Shown: positions 8,293 to 12,248 of the stretch, one piece after another
Position numbering within the stretch: position 1 is the stretch's first letter
Layout of the letters: each line of letters opens with the position of its first letter
Assembly: GCA_045590415.1 (NCBI GenBank)
Contig: JAZNRA010000160.1
Span: 1-12,248 of the forward strand
DNA: 12,248 nucleotides
Direction of reading: 5' to 3'
Source of the DNA: RGIG3009 sp045590415
Lineage (GTDB): Bacteria; Bacillota; Clostridia; Oscillospirales; Acutalibacteraceae
The notes under the pieces: model-generated
Database searches by the model: none
Told to the model about the DNA's origin: nothing
The model's input: only the letters and a program-made list of their open reading frames with translations
Made by a program: the position numbers and the translations under genes

Positions 8293-8431
8293 TGTTTTTG
8301 AAGAGTATCCTAATTTTAATTGTAAGAAATAAATAACATAAATAAACTTTAAAAGATTAAAGATTTTGGGTTAGAAATATAAAATGTATGTTAAACATCT
8401 TTCCACGATTTAAATATAATATCGAATATTG

Positions 8432-8460
8432 TTGATTAAGGGTGTTAAATATGTTATAAT
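8432..8460 (+). promoter_or_regulatory. Extended -10 promoter of the four-gene cassette
   Basis: TTGATT (8432-8437), a 17-base spacer and TATAAT (8455-8460) with TG one base upstream of the -10 (TGtTATAAT). The start point would be near 8467, leaving a leader of about 40 bases before the ATG at 8508. A short dyad, AATAT-CGA-ATATT (8418-8430), abuts the -35 and could be a regulator site, but such dyads are common in AT-rich DNA. The rest of 8293-8431 is AT-rich with no gene I can support. Confidence 0.75.
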
Positions 8461-8507
8461 TATCCATATAGTATTCATCTAGCACTGAATAAACAGGGAG
8501 GAATATA

Positions 8508-9242
8508 ATGTTTAGAAAATTTATGGATTGGAATTCAAAACTTTCTCCAACCAAAAGGAAAATAATAAATGTTTTTTTAATAATAGCAATTTCAATAGGT
8601 TCCGCATATGCGTTATTAACCTACATTTTACCTTTTGTTGTATCTAATAGTGAATTTTCATCAATGACACTAGCAGAAGGAATAGCTTCAATAGCTGTTA
8701 TTGTTACGATAACCATTACTGCTATTAATCTAGTAGTTGCAAGTATGAATAAAAGATATGCTTCAAAAAAGCAATTATCGCTTTCTGTTAATGTTCAAGG
8801 TTCCAAGGCTATTATAACTAGTACTATTGAAAATAAAGGAACTGGAAGAATTACTCCAAAAAGTTTTTACTTGTTTATAAATGAAGGTAAAATATCCCAA
8901 AAAAACGGATACTCAGAATACGAATTTCCTAATATACTTAAACATGAGTGCGGAGAATTCGATTGTGCTCTTGCAAAAAAATGTAAAGCTACTAGAATTG
9001 AAAGAATTCCAGATGAAATTTTAGGTGATAGCTTTAAGGATTCATTGAGTATTTGTTGTTTACTAAGTCATATTGCTTCTGATTCAGTTAATTTCATCGA
9101 TCCAGGTGAAATTTTTTCAGAAGATATGATTTTTGAACTTGCACCCGGCGTTTACAGGGTGATTTTAGTAGGCGTAACAGTAGAGACTGATTGTATGTGT
9201 GCACATAAGATATTTGTAATTGAACAAGGAGAAGAGGCATGA
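8508..9242 (+). CDS. Two-TM membrane protein with cysteine-rich beta domain, unknown function
   Basis: I cannot assign a named family. The 244-residue protein starts at an ATG with GGGAGG six bases upstream. It has a short basic N-terminus, two hydrophobic segments (about 19-45 and 58-79), a basic stretch NKRYASKK (81-88), and then a soluble domain rich in beta-type sequence (about 89-240). That domain has seven cysteines: C148, C153 and C159 in HECGEFDCALAKKC, the pair C183-C184, and C229 and C231 in DCMC. They could bind metal or form disulfides; the positive-inside rule, with basic residues after TM2, favours a cytoplasmic domain, where metal binding is likelier. It is first in the cassette and overlaps the flavoprotein gene by ATGA, so the two are translationally coupled. 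A job as anchor or sensor for the enzymes downstream is only inferred; it may also be unrelated cargo. Confidence 0.85.
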   Translation: MFRKFMDWNSKLSPTKRKIINVFLIIAISIGSAYALLTYILPFVVSNSEFSSMTLAEGIASIAVIVTITITAINLVVASMNKRYASKKQLSLSVNVQGSKAIITSTIENKGTGRITPKSFYLFINEGKISQKNGYSEYEFPNILKHECGEFDCALAKKCKATRIERIPDEILGDSFKDSLSICCLLSHIASDSVNFIDPGEIFSEDMIFELAPGVYRVILVGVTVETDCMCAHKIFVIEQGEEA

Positions 9243-9799
9243 AAATTTTAGCCGTTGCAGGTAGTTGCAGAGATGGTAACACAAAACATTTAGTGGATTC
9301 AATGATTAAAGATATATTTACTAGCAGCAATAACGCTGATGTAGAGATTAAAAACATTCATTTAAAAGATTTTAATATTAATTTTTGTTCTGGGTGTCTA
9401 GAGTGTGATACAACTGGAGAATGTGTTTATAATGATGATATGTCTTCGGTAGTTCCTTTTGTTCGAGATTGTGACGCCTTGATTCTTGCCACTCCCGCGC
9501 GTTGGGGATTACTATCTGGAGAAATGAAAACATTTTTAGATAGGTTAAATCCTTTAGCTGTCAAAGAGGAGTTGAGAAATAAGAGAGCAATAGTTATTTC
9601 TGTTGGTCAGAGCGATGAAAAAGAAGCTGAAAGTATTAAATATGCTGCAGAAAGTTTGGTTACTTTTTGTGAAAACGCTGGAATTCATGTTGTGGAAACT
9701 GTAATAGTGTGCGGTTGCTATGACGCTAGTGATGTAACATCTAAAACTAACTATATAAACTCTTGCAAATCAGCTTTTAATAAATTAATTAACGAATAA
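9239..9799 (+). CDS. Iron-sulfur flavoprotein (NADPH-dependent FMN reductase-like, flavodoxin fold)
   Basis: A 186-residue flavodoxin-fold protein. The N-terminal strand and phosphate loop GSCRDGNT (8-15) is the FMN phosphate-binding site of this family, and ATPARWGLLSGEMKTFLDR (about 80-98) is the second family motif at the flavin/dimer face. Between them, C50, C53, C56 and C62 form CX2CX2CX5C, the same compact spacing as the [4Fe-4S] motif of archaeal/clostridial iron-sulfur flavoprotein (Isf). It should therefore carry FMN plus a cluster and move electrons one at a time. Start: ATG with AAGGAG about seven bases upstream, inside the end of the membrane-protein gene. The radical SAM gene follows 20 bases after its stop, so a role as its reductant is a reasonable inference, not shown. 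Confidence 0.88.
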   Translation: MKILAVAGSCRDGNTKHLVDSMIKDIFTSSNNADVEIKNIHLKDFNINFCSGCLECDTTGECVYNDDMSSVVPFVRDCDALILATPARWGLLSGEMKTFLDRLNPLAVKEELRNKRAIVISVGQSDEKEAESIKYAAESLVTFCENAGIHVVETVIVCGCYDASDVTSKTNYINSCKSAFNKLINE

Positions 9800-9819
9800 C
9801 TATACAATCGGTGATTATA

Positions 9820-10815
9820 ATGTCAGATAAAATTGGAATTTCACAAGCTATTATGCATATCACATATGCCTGTACGCATCATTGCCCAATGTGCTATGCA
9901 AATGCAAATAACAATAATGAACACCCAACTTTGGAACAATTATGCAATATTGTTGATAGACTAATTCGGTTTGGAGTTAGCGACATTACCTTGGTGGGTG
10001 GAGATCCAGCTTTGTACCCAAACATCATAGAATTGACACGATACATAAAAGAAAAAAACATTCATGTTTCTATCTTATCAAACACACTTGATTTTCCAAT
10101 TTCAAATGACCTTATTTTAGATTATGTCGATGTATATGAAGGAACTATTCATCATAGTAGTAAAGCAAAACATGATATGTTTTGCGGTTGTGAAGGTGCT
10201 TTTGATAAATTAGTAAACAATTTAAAATATTTTTCTTCACATAAAAAAAGTGTTGGACTAGCTATTAACATAATACCTTTTAACTATAATGTTATATATG
10301 ATATTGTTTCAAAAATCATCAAGCAAGATGTTGCTCTTGACCATATCATCTTGCAACGTATCATTCAATTTGGTCGAGCCGAAGGATCTTACAATTATGA
10401 ACTATCTAGAGATATGATTGGAATAGTGATGAAGCAAATCGAACGAATTGAGAAAGAATTTGAGTTAAATATAATTTTTGAAGATCCCTTTCCAATGTGC
10501 TCAATAGATAAAAAATATCATAAATATATGCACCCCTGTGAATGGGGAATTACAAAAATATCTGTTGACTATAAAGGAAATCTATCGCGATGTGGTGCAG
10601 ATGTCTTTCATACTTTCGGTTCGGTTTTTGATAGTGATATTTTTGAAAAGTGGAATCGAAATGATGATTTAAATTTATTTAGAAGCAAAAAATATCTACC
10701 TTCCAAATGTATTTCTTGTGAGAATATCGATAAATGTGGTGGAGGTTGTCCAATTAGCCGAAATCCTGAAAAAGGATTCACTGTTGATTATTTGTCTTAT
10801 ATAAATAACAACTGA
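9820..10815 (+). CDS. Radical SAM protein with C-terminal SPASM domain
   Basis: Radical SAM enzymes use a [4Fe-4S] cluster and S-adenosylmethionine to start radical chemistry; SPASM members often modify peptides or proteins and carry extra clusters. From the ATG at 9820 (331 residues) the core motif CX3CX2C is C18, C22, C25 (CTHHCPMC). The SAM-binding GGEP-type motif reads GGDP (60-63), and QFGRAEG is present further on. The C-terminus has a full SPASM pattern: C240-X2-G through C258, then CX2CX5CX3C at C297, C300, C306 and C310; C227 is a further possible ligand. I chose 9820 over the GTG at 9811 because GGTGAT just before it reads as the ribosome binding site. The decarboxylase gene starts 28 bases after the stop. 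No RiPP precursor, peptidase or exporter is visible nearby, so the substrate is unknown. Confidence 0.92.
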   Translation: MSDKIGISQAIMHITYACTHHCPMCYANANNNNEHPTLEQLCNIVDRLIRFGVSDITLVGGDPALYPNIIELTRYIKEKNIHVSILSNTLDFPISNDLILDYVDVYEGTIHHSSKAKHDMFCGCEGAFDKLVNNLKYFSSHKKSVGLAINIIPFNYNVIYDIVSKIIKQDVALDHIILQRIIQFGRAEGSYNYELSRDMIGIVMKQIERIEKEFELNIIFEDPFPMCSIDKKYHKYMHPCEWGITKISVDYKGNLSRCGADVFHTFGSVFDSDIFEKWNRNDDLNLFRSKKYLPSKCISCENIDKCGGGCPISRNPEKGFTVDYLSYINNN

Positions 10816-10843
10816 TATTAAATATTATTTTATAGAGGTAAAA

Positions 10844-11305
10844 ATGTTTGTAGCAAAAGAATTTTGTATTGTAACAGGTTATGGTGTAGACGAACACGAT
10901 ATTGCCAGCTTTGATAAAGCATTAATAATGGCGGGCGTAGGCAACTATAATCTAGTTAAAGTAAGTAGCATCATACCACCAAATGCTAAACAAGTCATTG
11001 ATATTAAATATCCAAAAGGGAGTGTATTATATACTGCTTATGCTAATAAAACCACAAGAAACGACGAAGTGATTTCATCAGCGATTGCAGCAGCCATACC
11101 TATAGATTCTGAACAAGTTGGAGTTATTATGGAATACTCATGCGTTGGTAATAAACAACAAGCCATTAATAAAGCAAAAGAACTTGCCATTGAAGCTTTG
11201 CAACGTCGAAATATAAGTGAATATAATGTATTTGCAAGTGGCATAGAAGTTCAAGGGACAGAAGGAGTAGCTACAACAACTTTTGCAGCAATTGCTTTAA
11301 TGTAA
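10844..11305 (+). CDS. pdaD: Pyruvoyl-dependent arginine decarboxylase
   Basis: PvlArgDC enzymes convert arginine to agmatine and CO2. They are made as proenzymes that cut themselves between two serines, the second becoming the pyruvoyl cofactor. This 153-residue protein matches the family from end to end, slightly shorter than the about 165-residue Methanocaldococcus jannaschii enzyme. The cleavage site is S41-S42 in NLVKVSSIIPP (M. jannaschii has NLIRISSIMPP at 52-53). N36 and E97 (in VIMEY) align with the residues that, from memory, are Asn47 and Glu109 there and are needed for processing or catalysis. ATG with GAGGT five bases upstream. It is the last cassette gene. All key residues are present, so it is probably active; the amine substrate could differ from free arginine. 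I did not see agmatine deiminase, agmatinase or an antiporter here. Confidence 0.92.
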   Translation: MFVAKEFCIVTGYGVDEHDIASFDKALIMAGVGNYNLVKVSSIIPPNAKQVIDIKYPKGSVLYTAYANKTTRNDEVISSAIAAAIPIDSEQVGVIMEYSCVGNKQQAINKAKELAIEALQRRNISEYNVFASGIEVQGTEGVATTTFAAIALM

Positions 11306-11367
11306 TTATATTTTTTGACAATATATTATTAAGTTTTAATTTCTCTTTCACCCTAGATTACACAATT

Positions 11368-11408
11368 AAAGCAGGGATATTTGATTCTTGGTCAAATATC
11401 CCTGCTTT
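11368..11408. terminator. Bidirectional terminator between the cassette and the minus-strand genes
   Basis: A perfect 17-bp inverted repeat: AAAGCAGGGATATTTGA (11368-11384), loop TTCTTGG, TCAAATATCCCTGCTTT (11392-11408), then TT. It has A and T runs on both flanks. It lies 62 bases after the decarboxylase stop and ends right at the stop of the convergent 56-residue ORF, so it can serve both sides. Confidence 0.9.
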
Positions 11409-11579
11409 TTAAGCCGTTTTATTGGCTTGTGGTGGTGTTTTTTGTTCCTTGCCCGACTTGTATTCTTCTCGGTATTCTTTGCCTTCTTCTGTGGCAAAAA
11501 ACTCTTGAATATCGGGCAAGAAACATTTTACTATTGCTTCTAATTCATAATCCGGGATATCCCATCCACCTTTTTTCAT
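11409..11579 (-). CDS. Small acidic ORF (56 residues), mobile-element type, possibly impaired
   Basis: An ORF below usual gene-finder size. It begins MKKGGWDIPDYELEAIVKCF and continues with an acidic, helical stretch (LPDIQEFFATEEGKEYREEY) and a Lys/Pro/Gln-rich tail. I have the impression that similar short proteins occur in clostridial integrative elements, but I cannot name a family or verify this. It ends on the terminator at 11408. The ATG at 11579 has no ribosome binding site next to it: the good one, AAAGGAG (11617-11623), is about 37 bases away because of a 28-bp segment flanked by direct repeats. An alternative ATG at 11596-11598 would read MSSVIPYEK and then run into a stop unless one A of the A6 run is skipped. 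It may therefore be poorly translated or a recent pseudogene. Confidence 0.5.
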   Translation of the reverse strand: MKKGGWDIPDYELEAIVKCFLPDIQEFFATEEGKEYREEYKSGKEQKTPPQANKTA

Positions 11580-11581
11580 AA

Positions 11582-11617
11582 GGTATCACGGAACTCATGG
11601 GACTATGACGGTATCAC
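11582..11617. repeat. 28-bp insertion bounded by 8-bp direct repeats GGTATCAC
   Basis: GGTATCAC occurs at 11582-11589 and 11610-11617, 28 bases apart. Removing one repeat plus the intervening 20 bases would leave, on the minus strand, AAAGGAGTGATACCTTATG, a perfect ribosome binding site nine bases before the 56-residue ORF's ATG. The 20 bases between the repeats contain a small dyad (TCAT/ATGA). The sequence shows the repeats directly; that they mark an insertion is inferred. Confidence 0.6.
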
Positions 11618-11621
11618 TCCT

Positions 11622-11738
11622 TTACATTTTTAACTGCATTTCATTGCTATCATTATTTTGTTGTTTCTTTTGTCCGCGTTTGCGTTCACGGACAACTTTC
11701 GGTTGCTGTTTATCATTATTGTCCGTTTCTCCTATCAT
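11622..11738 (-). CDS. Tiny basic ORF (38 residues), translationally coupled
   Basis: Starts with ATG inside an ATGA overlap with the stop of the 160-residue protein and ends where the AAAGGAG site begins (its TAA overlaps that site). The product is hydrophilic and basic (KVVRERKRGQKKQQNN), suggestive of nucleic-acid binding but too short to prove anything. It has no ribosome binding site of its own, so it would need coupling. The tight stop-start packing on both sides argues it is real; the low-complexity composition argues against. Confidence 0.4.
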   Translation of the reverse strand: MIGETDNNDKQQPKVVRERKRGQKKQQNNDSNEMQLKM

Positions 11739-12217
11739 CGTAATATCAGCTGCAAGATACAAAGCATCGATGGTAATATCGCCCCAACCGCTGCCCATTT
11801 CAGCTTGAGCTTCCACGGCGTCAAATCCTTGGCTTTCAATTCGTTCATCATACGGTTGATCTCCTTGTGAAGTTGCTCTTTCAAGGATTCCGTCTGCTTC
11901 GATAATTTGTCCTTGGTCGAATACTCTATTGAGTCCAACTTGTCTGATGTTACCTTCCGTATCTCTGCTAAATACGGTCTGAGCGTTTGCACCGTTAGGT
12001 CGTTCAAATCCTGTTGCGTTGGCAATTCGGATATCAAATCCGTGCTTCTTACAATGCTGTTCCCAACAGTCGAAAAGTATTCCGCTATTTTGTTGTACTG
12101 TTCCAATGACAAGAGTAGATACTGAGGTTGTATCGGTTCGGTCAATGTCGCTACCGTTTCCTCGGTTATCTGTTCTATTGGATTGTTGTTCTTTAGTTTC
12201 ATAATATCCATAAGCAA
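11735..12217 (-). CDS. Coiled-coil protein with C-terminal membrane segment, probably mobile-element accessory gene
   Basis: A 160-residue protein of unknown family. It has a polar N-terminus, a long helical region rich in charged residues (about 45-125, for example STKDKLSKQTESLKEQLHKEINRMM) and a hydrophobic C-terminal segment (about 138-158, KLKWAAVGAILPSMLCILQLIL) that looks like a tail anchor. GGAGG at about 12224-12228 is six bases before a TTG start (12217) and twelve before an ATG (12211); either could be used. An overlapping 202-residue frame (11622-12230) has no ribosome binding site and a shadow-like composition, so I prefer this one. Layout and style fit the mobilization region of a clostridial integrative element, but no relaxase or integrase is in the window. 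Confidence 0.65.
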   Translation of the reverse strand: MLMDIMKLKNNNPIEQITEETVATLTEPIQPQYLLLSLEQYNKIAEYFSTVGNSIVRSTDLISELPTQQDLNDLTVQTLRPYLAEIRKVTSDKLDSIEYSTKDKLSKQTESLKEQLHKEINRMMNELKAKDLTPWKLKLKWAAVGAILPSMLCILQLILR

Positions 12218-12248
12218 ATAATTCCTCCATATTAGTTTTTAAATATTT

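Noticed and set aside
7610..8332. 240-residue plus-strand frame
   Set aside because: It runs antisense through the lipoprotein's signal and Thr linker, then across the promoters, tRNA-Leu and its terminator. Val/Ser-rich composition is the mirror of the Thr-rich linker; no start signal.
8383..8430. Short plus-strand ORFs (9 and 15 residues) before the cassette as leader or precursor peptide
   Set aside because: No ribosome binding site, and both lie upstream of the predicted transcription start near 8467.
8357..8554. 65-residue minus-strand frame over the cassette promoter
   Set aside because: It starts inside the membrane-protein gene, crosses the promoter and leader, and reflects AT-rich low-complexity DNA.
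11622..12230. 202-residue minus-strand frame as the main gene
   Set aside because: Its ATG at 12230 has no ribosome binding site (the GGAGG is inside its own second codon and serves the coiled-coil frame). The protein lacks structure-like patterns. Only its last 38 codons are kept, as a tentative tiny ORF.
8302..12248. CRISPR array, IS element or toxin-antitoxin pair
   Set aside because: No regularly spaced repeats, no transposase-like frame with terminal repeats, and no recognisable toxin or antitoxin pair. The two-TM protein followed by a flavoprotein does not match a known pair.

Overview
The window looks like the chromosome of a Gram-positive anaerobe of the class Clostridia, probably a gut Oscillospirales/Ruminococcaceae-type bacterium. 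The grounds are separate secD and secF genes, a lipoprotein and a membrane-anchored cell-wall hydrolase with Thr/Pro-rich linkers, strong GGAGG-type ribosome binding sites and a tRNA with encoded CCA. This is inferred from gene content only; no species is claimed.

Bases 1-8242 are ordinary chromosome of roughly even base composition. On the plus strand lie the 3' part of secD, secF (overlapping by 8 bases), a strong hairpin terminator and a YjjG-like HAD nucleotidase. On the minus strand, one operon runs from a promoter near 8035 back to 2824: a GHL10-family lipoprotein, a 1007-residue membrane-anchored protein with a degenerate GHL10-like domain and a C-terminal zinc amidase, and a biotin-protein ligase. 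The two strands meet at 2824-2829, where one palindromic TTATAA supplies the last codon and stop of both genes. Next come two good sigma-A-type promoters and a tRNA-Leu(UAG) with its own terminator.

Right after the tRNA terminator the DNA becomes AT-rich (about one third G+C in lines counted by eye) and the gene content turns accessory. A consensus extended -10 promoter drives a tight four-gene cassette (8508-11305): a two-TM membrane protein with a cysteine-rich C-terminal domain, an iron-sulfur flavoprotein (flavodoxin fold plus CX2CX2CX5C), a radical SAM/SPASM enzyme, and a pyruvoyl-dependent arginine decarboxylase with an intact Ser-Ser self-cleavage site. I know of no described pathway with this combination, and it is the best candidate for an undescribed system. 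A plausible reading is that the flavoprotein passes electrons to the radical SAM enzyme, the decarboxylase makes agmatine or a related amine (possibly on a modified substrate), and the membrane protein anchors or senses. No precursor peptide gene is visible.

A bidirectional terminator (11368-11408) separates the cassette from minus-strand genes entering from the right edge: a coiled-coil/TM protein, a tiny basic ORF and a 56-residue ORF. These resemble accessory genes of integrative elements, but no integrase, relaxase or second att site lies in the window. A 28-bp insertion flanked by 8-bp direct repeats appears to have pulled the 56-residue ORF away from its ribosome binding site.
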